In this document: positions 50,860 to 59,932 of the stretch, piece by piece
How the letters are laid out: each line of letters begins with the position of its first letter
Position numbering within the stretch: the stretch's first letter is position 1
NCBI GenBank assembly: GCA_965232285.1
Contig: CBDDPL010000004.1
Coordinates: 2,542,001-2,606,000, forward strand
DNA length: 64,000 nt
Origin: Denitrobaculum sp965232285
GTDB taxonomy: Bacteria; Pseudomonadota; Alphaproteobacteria; Kiloniellales; Kiloniellaceae
Direction of reading: 5' to 3'
The notes under the pieces: model-generated
The model's input: only the letters and a program-made list of their open reading frames with translations
Told to the model about the DNA's origin: nothing
Database searches by the model: none
Program-made: the position numbers and the translations under genes

Positions 50860-52815
50860 ATGGCAAAACTTGGCGTCTGCTATTATCCCGAACATTGGCC
50901 GCAGGCGCGCTGGCGCGAAGACGCCGCCGCCATGTACGCGCTGGGCATCCGTTTTGTCCGCATCGGCGAGTTTGCCTGGTCCCGCCTGGAGCCGGCGCCG
51001 GGCGACTACCATTGGGACTGGCTGGATCAGGCTATCGAAACGCTCGGCGAAGCCGGTCTGAAAGTGGTGCTGGGCACACCGACCGCCACGCCGCCACGCT
51101 GGCTGGTCAAGCAGCGCCCGGAGATTCTCGCCCATGACGCCGAGGGCCGGCCGCGCAAGTTCGGTTCACGGCGGCACTATTGCTTCTCGAGCCGGACATA
51201 CCGGGAGCTCGCTCGCGGCTTCGTCGAACGCATGGCTCTGCGCTACGGTCAAAATCCCCATGTCGCCGCCTGGCAAACCGACAACGAGTACGGCTGCCAT
51301 GACACGACGGTGAGCTATTCGCCCGCGGCGGCAGAGGCCTTTCGTGGATGGCTGGCCGAGCGCTACGGCAGTATCGAGGCCCTCAATGAAGCCTGGGGCG
51401 CGGTATTCTGGAGCCAGGACTACGCCAGCTTCGACGAGATCGACCCGCCCAATCTGACCGTCACCGAAGCCAATCCAGCGCACCGCCTGGATTTCCGGCG
51501 CTTTTCCTCCGATCAGGTCGTCGCCTTCAACCGTGCACAGGTCGAGATCCTGCGCCGTCATTCGCCCGGCCGGGATATTCTGCACAACTTCATGGGCTTC
51601 GAGACCAGCTTCGATCACTACGACGTCGGCGCCGACCTGGACGCGGCAAGCTGGGACAGCTATCCCCTGGGCTTCCTCGATCAGGGCTGGTTCGACGAGG
51701 AGGAAAAGGCCCGTTATCAGCGTCAGGGCCATCCCGATTTCGCCGCCTTCCACCACGACCTGTATCGGGCCTGCGGCAAGGGGCGCTTCTGGGTCATGGA
51801 GCAGCAGCCCGGCCCGGTGAACTGGGCGCCCCACAACCCCTCACCCCGGGACGGCATGCTGCGGCTCTGGGCCTGGGAATGCTTCGCGCACGGTGGCGAG
51901 GTTTCCTCCTTTTTTCGCTGGCGCCAGGCGCCCTTCGCGCAGGAACAGATGCATGCCGGCCTGTTGCGCCCAGACGGCGCGCCCGACCTGGGCGCCGCAG
52001 AGGTTGAACAGGTCGCATCAGAACTCGAGGCCATCGAACTGCCGGCAACGGAACCGGGCGATGTCGCGCTGCTGTTCGATTACGAAGCCTTCTGGTCGTT
52101 GGAGATCCAGCCCCAGGGCCGGGCCTTTTCCGCGCTGCGCTGGGTTTTCGAAGTCTATCAGTCGCTCCGTCAGCGCGGTCTGAACATCGACATCCTCTCC
52201 CCGGCACAGGACTTCGAACACCATAAGGCCGTGGTCATCCCCTGCCTGCCTTTTGTGAGCGAGGATCTCGCTGAGCGCCTGCGGAATTACCATGGCAAGG
52301 TTCTGATCGGCCCCCGGACCGGCAGTAAGACCCGCGACTTTTCCATCCCCGCTCAACTCGCGCCCGGTCCGCTCGCTCCCCTCCTGGGCCTGACGGTATC
52401 GCGCGTCGAATCTCTCGCACCGGTCCACCCTGAAAGCGTTCAACTCGGTAACGAACGCTACGAGGCAGGCCTCTGGCGCGAAAACCTGGAAACGGACGCG
52501 AAGGTCCTTGCCAGCTTCGCCGGAGACTATCGCCCGGGCGCAGCGGCGCTTATCGAACGGCGGAATTTTCGCTACCTCGGTTGCTTGGCCAAAAAGCCGC
52601 TTCTCGATAAGATCATCGCCGACTTCTGCGAATGGTCCGGGCTTGAGTTGCTCACGCCACTCTCGGACGTCCGGGTCCGGCGACGCGGTGATCTCTGCTT
52701 CGCCTTTAACTACGGTCCGACAGAAGCCAAAGCGCCGGCGCCGGATGGAAGCGCGTTCCTGCTCGGAGGCCCCAGCCTCCCGCCCGCCGGTGTCGCGGCC
52801 TGGCAGGCGACTTAG
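50860..52815 (+). CDS. Beta-galactosidase, GH42
   Basis: 651-residue family 42 glycoside hydrolase. The acid/base is E143 (WQTDNEYGCHD) and the nucleophile E314 (WVMEQQPGPVNW). The TIM barrel, trimerisation-type domain (about residues 390-590) and short C-terminal beta domain are in place. No signal peptide, so it is cytoplasmic and cleaves imported beta-galactosides. It shares its transcript with the DeoR gene and ends 25 bp before the galactokinase-like gene. Confidence 0.96.
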   Translation: MAKLGVCYYPEHWPQARWREDAAAMYALGIRFVRIGEFAWSRLEPAPGDYHWDWLDQAIETLGEAGLKVVLGTPTATPPRWLVKQRPEILAHDAEGRPRKFGSRRHYCFSSRTYRELARGFVERMALRYGQNPHVAAWQTDNEYGCHDTTVSYSPAAAEAFRGWLAERYGSIEALNEAWGAVFWSQDYASFDEIDPPNLTVTEANPAHRLDFRRFSSDQVVAFNRAQVEILRRHSPGRDILHNFMGFETSFDHYDVGADLDAASWDSYPLGFLDQGWFDEEEKARYQRQGHPDFAAFHHDLYRACGKGRFWVMEQQPGPVNWAPHNPSPRDGMLRLWAWECFAHGGEVSSFFRWRQAPFAQEQMHAGLLRPDGAPDLGAAEVEQVASELEAIELPATEPGDVALLFDYEAFWSLEIQPQGRAFSALRWVFEVYQSLRQRGLNIDILSPAQDFEHHKAVVIPCLPFVSEDLAERLRNYHGKVLIGPRTGSKTRDFSIPAQLAPGPLAPLLGLTVSRVESLAPVHPESVQLGNERYEAGLWRENLETDAKVLASFAGDYRPGAAALIERRNFRYLGCLAKKPLLDKIIADFCEWSGLELLTPLSDVRVRRRGDLCFAFNYGPTEAKAPAPDGSAFLLGGPSLPPAGVAAWQAT

Positions 52816-52840
52816 CGATCTGGGAAAGGCAGACTATCTG

Positions 52841-53974
52841 ATGGCGAGCGACGGAGCGGAGCGGTCCGGCAGTTACCTCGAGATCTTCGCCGAGTCCCCT
52901 CAAGTCATCGCCGATGCCCTCTCCCGGGTCGATATCATTGGCGGCCATACGGACTACAATCAGGGCTTCGTGCTGGCGGCGCCCATGCCGCTGAGCACCC
53001 GGGTGGAGATGTCCAGACTTCGCGACAACAGCGACAGCCCGGACCTTATCGCCATCGAAGGCTTCTCGACGCTGACCGGTGACCGGATCGCGCACAGAAT
53101 CCCGGCAAACCAAGATCATGCGCGCCACGACCGGCGCGGCGACTGGGTCGACTACGTGGTCGGCGCTCTGCGCGAACTCCAGGCCGCGGGTGCGGATATC
53201 ACTTCAATCAGGCTAGCGGTCTCCGGCAACGTACCCGTTGGCGCCGGCCTGGCCAGTTCCGCCTCGCTTTCCGTCGCGCTCCTTCGTGCGATGGCGCAGC
53301 TTTTCAATGTGAAACTGGAAGGAAATGCGCTGGCCAAAGCGGCGCAGCGCATCGAACGGATCCATGTAGGTGTGAACTGCGGTATCATGGATCCCCTGAT
53401 CCTCGCGGCCGGGACGCTGGGTCAGGCGCTCTTCATCGACACCCTGGACCTCACCCGGCGTGAGATCGCGATCGACGATAGTTACAGTCTGGAAGTGATC
53501 GATTCCGGAGAGCGCCGGCGTCTTGCCGAGGTCGGCTACAATCTGCGCCGGGACGAATGCCAGCGTGCCGCCCAGGTCTTAGGCGTCAACAGTCTGCGGG
53601 ACCTACAGAGCGACGAACAGGATCTGGCGGAGCTTCCGCCACCGCTCGACCGCCGGGTTCGGCATGTCCTCACGGAAAACCGCCGCGTCGAGCAGGCCGC
53701 CGCCGCGCTTGCCTCCGGCGACTACGCTCAACTCGGCCGCCTGATGCAGGAATCACACTTTTCTCTCCGCGATGACTACGAAGTCTCCGTTCCCGCGCTG
53801 GACCGTCTGGTCGACGACTGCCTCGCGGGCGGTGCATTGGGCGCGCGCCTTGCCGGCGCGGGGTTCGGCGGCTGCGTTGTGGCGCTGGTCGAGCGGACAA
53901 AACGGACCGCCTGGCACGATCATATTTCCCGGGTAAATCCGCGGGCGCATATTTTCGATTCCTATTCAAACTGA
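52841..53974 (+). CDS. galK: Galactokinase-like GHMP kinase
   Basis: 377-residue GHMP kinase closest in pattern to galactokinase. The sugar-binding signature reads SRVDIIGGHTDYNQG; the usual GEH is GGH. The ATP loop is GNVPVGAGLASSASLSVALL. The catalytic region reads GIMDPLIL where MDQ is usual, so the aspartate is kept and glutamine is proline. The C-terminal LAGAGFGGCVVALV is normal. It probably phosphorylates galactose, but the changed sugar-site residues leave room for another sugar. No galT, galE or galM partner follows. Confidence 0.85.
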   Translation: MASDGAERSGSYLEIFAESPQVIADALSRVDIIGGHTDYNQGFVLAAPMPLSTRVEMSRLRDNSDSPDLIAIEGFSTLTGDRIAHRIPANQDHARHDRRGDWVDYVVGALRELQAAGADITSIRLAVSGNVPVGAGLASSASLSVALLRAMAQLFNVKLEGNALAKAAQRIERIHVGVNCGIMDPLILAAGTLGQALFIDTLDLTRREIAIDDSYSLEVIDSGERRRLAEVGYNLRRDECQRAAQVLGVNSLRDLQSDEQDLAELPPPLDRRVRHVLTENRRVEQAAAALASGDYAQLGRLMQESHFSLRDDYEVSVPALDRLVDDCLAGGALGARLAGAGFGGCVVALVERTKRTAWHDHISRVNPRAHIFDSYSN

Positions 53975-53976
53975 GG

Positions 53977-53992
53977 CCTTTCGAAAGAAAGG
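53977..53992. promoter_or_regulatory. CCTTTC-gaaa-GAAAGG inverted repeat upstream of the sugar-binding protein
   Basis: CCTTTCGAAAGAAAGG is a perfect 6-bp inverted repeat 8 bp upstream of a TTGACA hexamer. It shares the CTTTC/GAAAG theme with the tracts at 44897-44929 and about 49960-50015. It is a candidate operator for the DeoR regulator. Confidence 0.5.
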
Positions 53993-53999
53993 ATAATGA

Positions 54000-54028
54000 T
54001 TGACAACAATTCGAAACCTCCGGACAAT
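54000..54028 (+). promoter_or_regulatory. Promoter of the sugar-binding protein gene
   Basis: TTGACA (54000-54005) and GACAAT (54023-54028) with an exact 17-bp spacer, about 140 bp upstream of the ATG at 54172. A strong own promoter fits the need for excess binding protein. Confidence 0.6.
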
Positions 54029-54171
54029 CGCCACAACCCGGACGAAAAATCGCGGCTCCTGAGCCGTGCGAGAAAGGTCCGTTCTTAAGGGAGGTAGGGG
54101 TTGGCAGGACAGGTAGCGGCGTCAGCGGCTATGATGTTTCCCGTTAGCCCGAACAAGGGAGTAAAATCGCC

Positions 54172-55407
54172 ATGTCCTTAATCCGAAGCCTGGTGGGCGG
54201 CCTTGCCGTTTCCGTCCTGATGTCGGCGACCGCGCTCGCCAGTAGTACCCTGGTCATCAATTCCGACCAGGCCGACCCCGCGCCGAAACGCGCCTTCGAA
54301 GAGGTGGTCGCGCAGTTCGGGAAAGACAATCCGGATATCGAGATTCAGTTCAACACCTTCGAAAAGGAAGGCTACAAGACGGCCATCCGCAACTGGCTGA
54401 CCAGCGAACCGCCGGATGTGGTCTTCTGGTACGCCGGCAACCGCATGAAGACCTTTGTCGACCGCGGCCTGCTCGAGGATGTCAGTGATCTCTGGGATAA
54501 GAACGACCTGCACAGCAAGCTGGCGCCGGCCCGCAGTTCCATGACCATCGACGACAAGCAGTGGGGCATCCCCTACACCTACTATCAGTGGGGCGTTTAT
54601 TACCGGAAGGACATCTTCGAGAAAGCCGGCCTGAAGGAGCCCAAGACCTGGGAAGAATTCCTGGCGGTCTGTGCCAAGCTGAAGGCCGACGGCATCGCGC
54701 CGATCGCGATCGGCACCAAGTATCTTTGGACCGCCGCCGGCTGGTTTGACTATCTCAACCTGCGCGTCAACGGCCTCGATTTCCACATCGAGCTGATGGA
54801 CGGCAAGGTCCCTTACACCGACCCGCGGGTCCGGGAGGTCTTTGACGTCTGGAAGCAACTGGTCGAGCCCGGTTACTACCTGGAAAACCACGCCAGCTAC
54901 TCCTGGCAGGAGGCGCAGCCCTTCCTCTACAACGGCCAGGCCGCCATGTACCTGATCGGTAACTTCATCACACCGAACTTCCCGGATGAAATCCGCGACC
55001 AGATCGGCTTCTTCCAGTTCCCGATCATCAAGGAAGGCGTGGGCATTGGCGAAGACGCTCCGACCGACACCGTCCACATCCCGGCCAACGCCAAGAACAA
55101 GGAAGACGCCCGGAAGTTCCTGGCCTATCTGTCCCAAAAGGATGTTCAGCAGAAGATCAACGAGACCATCCTGCAGTTGCCGGTCCATGTGGACGCCAAG
55201 GCCAAGAACGATCCCTTCCTGAATATCGGCGCCGAAATGCTCTCGAAAGCCGGTACCGCGCAGTTCTACGATCGCGACACCACGCCCGAGATGGCAAAGG
55301 TCGGCATGAAAGGCTTCCAGGAATTCATGGTCAAGCCGGACCGCGTGGACCGAATCCTGAAGCGCCTGGAGAAAGCGCGTCAGCGGATCTTCAAGGTGAA
55401 AGGCTGA
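54172..55407 (+). CDS. Sugar ABC transporter substrate-binding protein
   Basis: 411-residue CUT1 binding protein with a signal peptide (about residues 1-23, ending ATALAS) and the periplasmic fold (LVINSDQADPAPKRAFEEVV; PDVVFWYAGNRMKTFVDRGL). It completes the transporter with the ATPase and two permeases located 8 kb away in the same cluster. Its own promoter precedes it and a strong terminator follows at 55491. Ligand by context is a galactoside. Confidence 0.94.
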   Translation: MSLIRSLVGGLAVSVLMSATALASSTLVINSDQADPAPKRAFEEVVAQFGKDNPDIEIQFNTFEKEGYKTAIRNWLTSEPPDVVFWYAGNRMKTFVDRGLLEDVSDLWDKNDLHSKLAPARSSMTIDDKQWGIPYTYYQWGVYYRKDIFEKAGLKEPKTWEEFLAVCAKLKADGIAPIAIGTKYLWTAAGWFDYLNLRVNGLDFHIELMDGKVPYTDPRVREVFDVWKQLVEPGYYLENHASYSWQEAQPFLYNGQAAMYLIGNFITPNFPDEIRDQIGFFQFPIIKEGVGIGEDAPTDTVHIPANAKNKEDARKFLAYLSQKDVQQKINETILQLPVHVDAKAKNDPFLNIGAEMLSKAGTAQFYDRDTTPEMAKVGMKGFQEFMVKPDRVDRILKRLEKARQRIFKVKG

Positions 55408-55490
55408 CTTCGCGAAAGCCGGCAAGGACGCGCCAGGCTGTTGCGCGCCTCCGGTGAGGGCTTTTCCTGAAGCCATAGCTTAGCTAACTT

Positions 55491-55524
55491 GAGGGCGGTC
55501 GGGTCTCCGGCCGCCCTTACTTTT
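55491..55524 (+). terminator. Rho-independent terminator after the sugar-binding protein gene
   Basis: GAGGGCGGTCGG pairs with CCGGCCGCCCTT around a short loop and is followed by ACTTTTC. The stem is about 11 bp with one G-T pair. It lies 84 bp past the stop and closes the galactoside cluster. Confidence 0.75.
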
Positions 55525-55557
55525 CTACCTAGCCCCACATCCTAAGCGGAGTTCACC

Positions 55558-56244
55558 ATGGCTTTTGTCGTCCCGGCGCCGGCTGAAATCAGCCTTCCTG
55601 TCATCGGCCAGGACGCGGTCTTTCCGGTCCGGCGCATCTACTGCGTCGGGCGAAACTATGCCGAGCACGCGCGGGAAATGGGCGCCGACCCGGACCGGGA
55701 GCCGCCGTTCTTTTTCACCAAGCCGCGCGACGCCATCGTCCCGGAAGGGGGCACGATTCCCTACCCGCCCGCGACGGAGAACCTCCACTACGAAATGGAG
55801 CTGGTGGTGGCCATCGGCACCTCGGGGGCACAGATCCCCGAGGCCTCGGCGCTGGATCATGTCTACGGTTACGGCGCCGGCCTCGACATGACCCGCCGGG
55901 ACCTTCAGGGCGAGGCCAAGAAGACCGGCCGTCCGTGGGACATGGGCAAGGGCTTCGATCACTCCGCGCCCTGCTCCGCGCTCCGGGCCGCTGCGGAGAT
56001 CGGCCACCCGGACAGCGGCGCCATCTGGTTGAAGGTCAATGGCGAAACCAAACAATCCGGCGATCTGGCCCAACAGATCTGGAGCGTGCCCGAGACCGTC
56101 GCCTATCTCTCGGGCCTGGTGACGCTCGAACCCGGAGACCTGATCTATACGGGAACGCCGGCCGGCGTCGGCCCGGTGGTTTCCGGTGACCGCCTGGAAG
56201 GCCATATCCATCAGATCGGCGACATCGTCGTCACCATCGCCTGA
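55558..56244 (+). CDS. FAH-family hydrolase (fumarylpyruvate hydrolase-like)
   Basis: 228-residue short FAH-fold enzyme. The motif RIYCVGRNYAEHAREMG, the metal-ligand region HYEMELVVAIG near residue 80-90 and the C-terminal GDLIYTGTPAGVGPV match fumarylpyruvate hydrolase/acylpyruvase types of this length. CGGAG is 6 nt before the ATG. It is 9 bp from a tautomerase-SnoaL fusion gene, implying a pair acting on successive steps. No gentisate dioxygenase is nearby. Confidence 0.9.
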   Translation: MAFVVPAPAEISLPVIGQDAVFPVRRIYCVGRNYAEHAREMGADPDREPPFFFTKPRDAIVPEGGTIPYPPATENLHYEMELVVAIGTSGAQIPEASALDHVYGYGAGLDMTRRDLQGEAKKTGRPWDMGKGFDHSAPCSALRAAAEIGHPDSGAIWLKVNGETKQSGDLAQQIWSVPETVAYLSGLVTLEPGDLIYTGTPAGVGPVVSGDRLEGHIHQIGDIVVTIA

Positions 56245-56253
56245 GGTCCGTCC

Positions 56254-56814
56254 ATGCCCGTCATTACCGTCACCCTGATCGAAGGTTATGATGAAGCCGT
56301 GCGGGAACGCCTCGCAAAAGGCCTGACGCAGGTGGCTCAGGCCGTCATTGGAGCCCCCTCCGACGGCGTGACGGTGGCGCTTCATGAACTACCGCCTGCG
56401 AATTACATGCGGGGCGGACAGCGGCGCACCCCGGGTACGGCTCCCACACCGCCGAGCGACATCGTGCGCGCCTACCTGGGGGCCATGGAAGTGCGGGACC
56501 TGACGGCAGCCGGCGCCTGGCTGCACGACAACGCCCGGCTGACCTTTCCGGGCAACCAGTCCTTTGCCTCCCTGGAGGCCATGGTCGACTGGGCGAAAAC
56601 CCGCTACCGCCATGTCGCCAAGACCTACGAACGCTTCGACGAAGCAATGACGGAGGAAGGCAGCATCGTGGTCTGCCAGGGTACGCTCCATGGCGAATGG
56701 CTCGACGGCAAGCCCTTCTCCGGAATCCGGTTCCTTGACTGGTTTCTCATCCGTGACGGCAAGATCCTCGAGCAAAGGGTGTGGAACGACCTGGCGGAAA
56801 CCATCCGGGAATAG
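56254..56814 (+). CDS. Tautomerase (4-OT-like) fused to a SnoaL/NTF2-like domain
   Basis: 186-residue two-domain protein. Residues 1-62 resemble 4-oxalocrotonate tautomerase, with the N-terminal proline (MPVITVTLIEGYDEAV) that serves as general base after methionine removal. Residues 68-186 form a SnoaL-like cone (RAYLGAMEVRDLTAAGAWLH; GTLHGEWLDGKPFSGIRFLD). GAGGT lies 6 nt upstream. The two halves may tautomerise and then hold or hydrolyse the same intermediate, together with the FAH hydrolase 9 bp upstream. The second domain's function is inferred. Confidence 0.82.
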   Translation: MPVITVTLIEGYDEAVRERLAKGLTQVAQAVIGAPSDGVTVALHELPPANYMRGGQRRTPGTAPTPPSDIVRAYLGAMEVRDLTAAGAWLHDNARLTFPGNQSFASLEAMVDWAKTRYRHVAKTYERFDEAMTEEGSIVVCQGTLHGEWLDGKPFSGIRFLDWFLIRDGKILEQRVWNDLAETIRE

Positions 56815-57023
56815 TCGTCTCGATGTCTTAAACCCGCAAAGGGTAAGGCTAAGGCAGTCGGATACTCTGTCGAAAAAACAAAATAGCTATCCGAAGATCC
56901 TAAGATACCAAGTCAACTCAAGCGTCTTTTTTGACATCTTCGTTAACGGGCCGCCTGTGATTAAATAGTGGCGTTTCGCGGGCAAGTGTCCCGAGCGGTC
57001 GGCAACAGCGGACAAGAAAGCGC

Positions 57024-57647
57024 ATGCGCGATGATTTGAGCGCCTCCTTTGCCTACATCAAATCTGCTTCCTTTTTTCTGGAGACCGGTCAGGAAGTCGA
57101 GGAGACTGCCATCGTCGGCGCTCCGGAGTCCTGGTGTCTCCTCTCTGACTTCTATCCGCGAAGTGAACACGCCGAATGGCCGAGTCTCCGACCCCAGTTC
57201 GTCCGAATGCGCAGTTACCTGCAGTCCGTTGCGCCAGCCGACGAGCTGCCAGGGCGCCAACACATCGATCCCCTGGACTTCCCGGACCTTCTGACCTTCA
57301 TCAACCTGGTCGACATCGAATACGGCGAGGGAACGCCGAGGTTCCGCTTCCGTCTCGTGGGGACAACCCAGACCATCATGGCGAAGCGCGACATCTCGGG
57401 CCTCTATGTGGAAGACGCGGTGCTTCCCAGCTTTGCGGACAGGATCCTGGGCAATCTGCGCCGCGTCCTGGCTGCCGCCTGCCCGCTTTACGACCGCTTC
57501 TCCATGCCACACCCCAAGCGGGAATTCATCGATTCCGAGCGCGTCTACTTCCCGCTTGCGAGCGACGGCCGCAAGATCGATATGATATTGATTCTAAATG
57601 GATATTACGGCGTCAGCGGTCTCGATCCCTTCGACCGGCGAAAGTAA
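57024..57647 (+). CDS. PAS_5-type PAS domain protein
   Basis: 207-residue stand-alone PAS-like protein. The motifs RQHIDPLDFPDLLTFINLVD, RFRFRLVGTTQTI and FPLASDGRKIDMILIL match the protein at 19409-19885 in order and spacing, so these are paralogues. No output domain is attached. It may sense a ligand and act through a partner not seen here. Confidence 0.8.
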   Translation: MRDDLSASFAYIKSASFFLETGQEVEETAIVGAPESWCLLSDFYPRSEHAEWPSLRPQFVRMRSYLQSVAPADELPGRQHIDPLDFPDLLTFINLVDIEYGEGTPRFRFRLVGTTQTIMAKRDISGLYVEDAVLPSFADRILGNLRRVLAAACPLYDRFSMPHPKREFIDSERVYFPLASDGRKIDMILILNGYYGVSGLDPFDRRK

Positions 57648-57720
57648 CGCCGAAGACAGCTCAGCCGGCTTTGAAGATCAGGCTCTGGCGGTCGGCCTGT
57701 GATTTGGCTATGATCCGGCC

Positions 57721-57921
57721 ATGGCCTTTCTGCTCAAACATCTCGCCCGCTACGCGGCGCAGAAAATAGCTTCCGATCCCCAGGCGCGGGACAAAGCGGT
57801 CAAGGCCGCACGTGTGGTGGTCAAGGAAGCCAGGCAGATCGCCCGGGAGGAAGATCGCGCGGAAGCCGCCGGCCGTGCCGTGCGGCGGGTCTTCGACCGT
57901 TTTCAAAACGGCGGCCGCTAA
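57721..57921 (+). CDS. Small basic helical protein, hypothetical
   Basis: 66-residue alanine- and arginine-rich helix (LARYAAQKIASDPQARDKAV; REEDRAEAAGRAVRRVFDRF). Short proteins of this composition are common in alphaproteobacteria; function unknown. There is no clear Shine-Dalgarno site, so confidence is moderate. Convergent with the histidine kinase. Confidence 0.6.
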   Translation: MAFLLKHLARYAAQKIASDPQARDKAVKAARVVVKEARQIAREEDRAEAAGRAVRRVFDRFQNGGR

Positions 57922-57970
57922 AGAACTGAAATTTCTGAGATTCCTCCCCGAGCGACGCTCGGAGATTTAG

Positions 57971-59503
57971 TCACGCTACTACCGTTCGTTCCAGCGGAAA
58001 ACGAAGCGTGACGGTGGTGCCCTGATCCAGGACACTGTCGATATTCAGCCGGCCGCCATGAAGTTCGGTCAGCATCTTGCTCAGGGAGAGGCCGAGCCCG
58101 GTCCCGGCATGCGCCTGATGGGCGCTGCGGCGAACCTGGCCGAAGGGTTCCAGGATCTTGGGGATATCCTCCGCGGCGATGCCGCAACCTTCGTCCGCCA
58201 CGGCCACATAGACGCAACCTTCCGCATCCAGACCGGCCGAAACGCTCACCGCCCTCTCCGCCGGCGTAAACTTGGTGGCATTGGAGAGCAGATTGAGAAT
58301 CACCTGCTTGATGATGCGTGCGTCGCCTTTGAAATGCGTTAGATCTGCTGCGGTTTCGAAGGCGATCCGGTCCTCGGGCTCGCCAGCCTGGCCGGTAACC
58401 ATCTCAATGCAGGAGGCGATGACCTCGCGCAGGTCGAAGACCTCCTCCTCCAGGGTGATTTCGCCGGCTTCGACCTTCGAGATATCCAGGATGTCGTTGA
58501 TCAGAGCCAACAGGTGCTGGCCGGAGTGATTCACGTTCATGGCGTAGTCGAGGTACTTCTCGTCGCCGAGCGGCCCGAAGACCTGTTCCTTCATGACCTG
58601 GGTAAAGCCCAGGATGGAATTGAGCGGCGTGCGCAACTCGTGGCTCATATGCGCCAGGAACTCGGACTTCGCGCGGTTGGCGGTCTGCGCCTCGTCCTTG
58701 GCCGCGGAGATAGCGGCCTCCGCCTCCTTCAGCTTGGTGATGTCGCTCTGGATACTGACGATCCCGCCGCTGTCCGTCTTGCGGTCGCGCAGCAGCAGCA
58801 CCCGCCCGTCCCGCAGAGTGACCACGAAGGAATCCGGCGGCCCCGCAATGATATCCTCCCGGCGCTCCACGTAGTCGTGGGCCAGCTCCTTTTCGACGAT
58901 CACCGCGCCGCGCTCGATATCCAGCTTACCCAGTTCCCGCCGGTGTGCACCGGGCGCTGCCTCTTCATCGCTGTAGCCGTAGAACTCCCTGAACTTCGAG
59001 TTGCAGATGATCAGGCGCCCGTCCGGGCCGTAGAGCACGAAACCCTCACTAATGGATTCCAGCGCATCGATCAGAAGGGCCCGCGTGGTCCGCACCGCCT
59101 GTTCCGCACTGGCAACACTCATGACCTCATGCCCGCTGAACAACAGCAGCTCCTCGCCACCGACCTGCAGCAGGCGCATGGACGCGGTGCAGTCGTGCAG
59201 CCGGCCATCCCGGCCGCGGAGCCGCGCATCAAAATTCTCGACGACCTGCCCTTCCTTCAGGCGTGCAATCAGTTCAATACGGAGGGAAGGTTCGGCCCAG
59301 ATCCCGAGCTCCGTGACCTTCTGGCCAACCACCTCTTCACGCCGGAAACCGAGCACCTCGAGCCAGATGGTATTGACCGCCAGGCAGGTCCCGTCCCCCA
59401 GCTTGCTGACCGCCATAAGATCTCGCCCGGCATCGAACACGGCCCGGAAAAGTTCAGCCGATTCCAATAGGGGGTCCAAGGCTGGTGGCGTTGAAAGGGA
59501 CAT
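57971..59503 (-). CDS. Orphan PAS sensor histidine kinase
   Basis: 510-residue soluble histidine kinase: two PAS domains (about residues 15-130 and 140-260), HisKA with H288 (LAHMSHELRTPLN), and HATPase with the N box (NLLSNATKFTP), DEGCGIAAEDI and GTGLGLSLSK. There are no membrane helices, so it senses a cytoplasmic signal. No response regulator is adjacent; its partner is elsewhere. Confidence 0.95.
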   Translation of the reverse strand: MSLSTPPALDPLLESAELFRAVFDAGRDLMAVSKLGDGTCLAVNTIWLEVLGFRREEVVGQKVTELGIWAEPSLRIELIARLKEGQVVENFDARLRGRDGRLHDCTASMRLLQVGGEELLLFSGHEVMSVASAEQAVRTTRALLIDALESISEGFVLYGPDGRLIICNSKFREFYGYSDEEAAPGAHRRELGKLDIERGAVIVEKELAHDYVERREDIIAGPPDSFVVTLRDGRVLLLRDRKTDSGGIVSIQSDITKLKEAEAAISAAKDEAQTANRAKSEFLAHMSHELRTPLNSILGFTQVMKEQVFGPLGDEKYLDYAMNVNHSGQHLLALINDILDISKVEAGEITLEEEVFDLREVIASCIEMVTGQAGEPEDRIAFETAADLTHFKGDARIIKQVILNLLSNATKFTPAERAVSVSAGLDAEGCVYVAVADEGCGIAAEDIPKILEPFGQVRRSAHQAHAGTGLGLSLSKMLTELHGGRLNIDSVLDQGTTVTLRFPLERTVVA

Positions 59504-59932
59504 AGGAAATGCAAACCCGAAATTATCAATTCTTGCCGAACGGCAGCCCCGCGACCACTACCGGTCGTCAGGCAAATCAACAAACAGGATTGCATGTTTT
59601 CGGTAAGCGTTCCAATCCCCGACCGCGATTTTTACGCGTAGCACAGCGACAGTGCGCACCTGGCACAACGATTGGATGAGAAGCCAAGACATTCTACTCC
59701 TAATCGTACGGCGACCGAGTAAAACGACAGTCTCCCCAACAGGCCAGGCATGTCGCCCGGACAGTCAGTGTTCGCAAAATTCTATGGGAACTTTACGGGT
59801 GCGGCTTCGAGGCCAATCCAAATCCAATAGTTGATGTTTAAATTTGTAAAACAATTAACAGGTGATAGTCTCCAAGCATATTGAGCGTGTGTTTCATCCA
59901 AATGAAATTTTAAGCAACACTGCGGAGATACT
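59504..59932. other. Intergenic region between the divergent kinase and the 518-residue protein gene
   Basis: No gene is supported in these 429 bases. The right part (about 59820-59930) is AT-rich and should contain the promoter of the gene at 59933. The left end must hold the kinase promoter. No repeat or riboswitch pattern was recognised. Confidence 0.5.

Noticed and set aside
54178..55476. Minus-strand open frame of 432 codons
   Set aside because: It is the antisense of the sugar-binding protein gene, whose signal peptide, promoter and terminator are clear.
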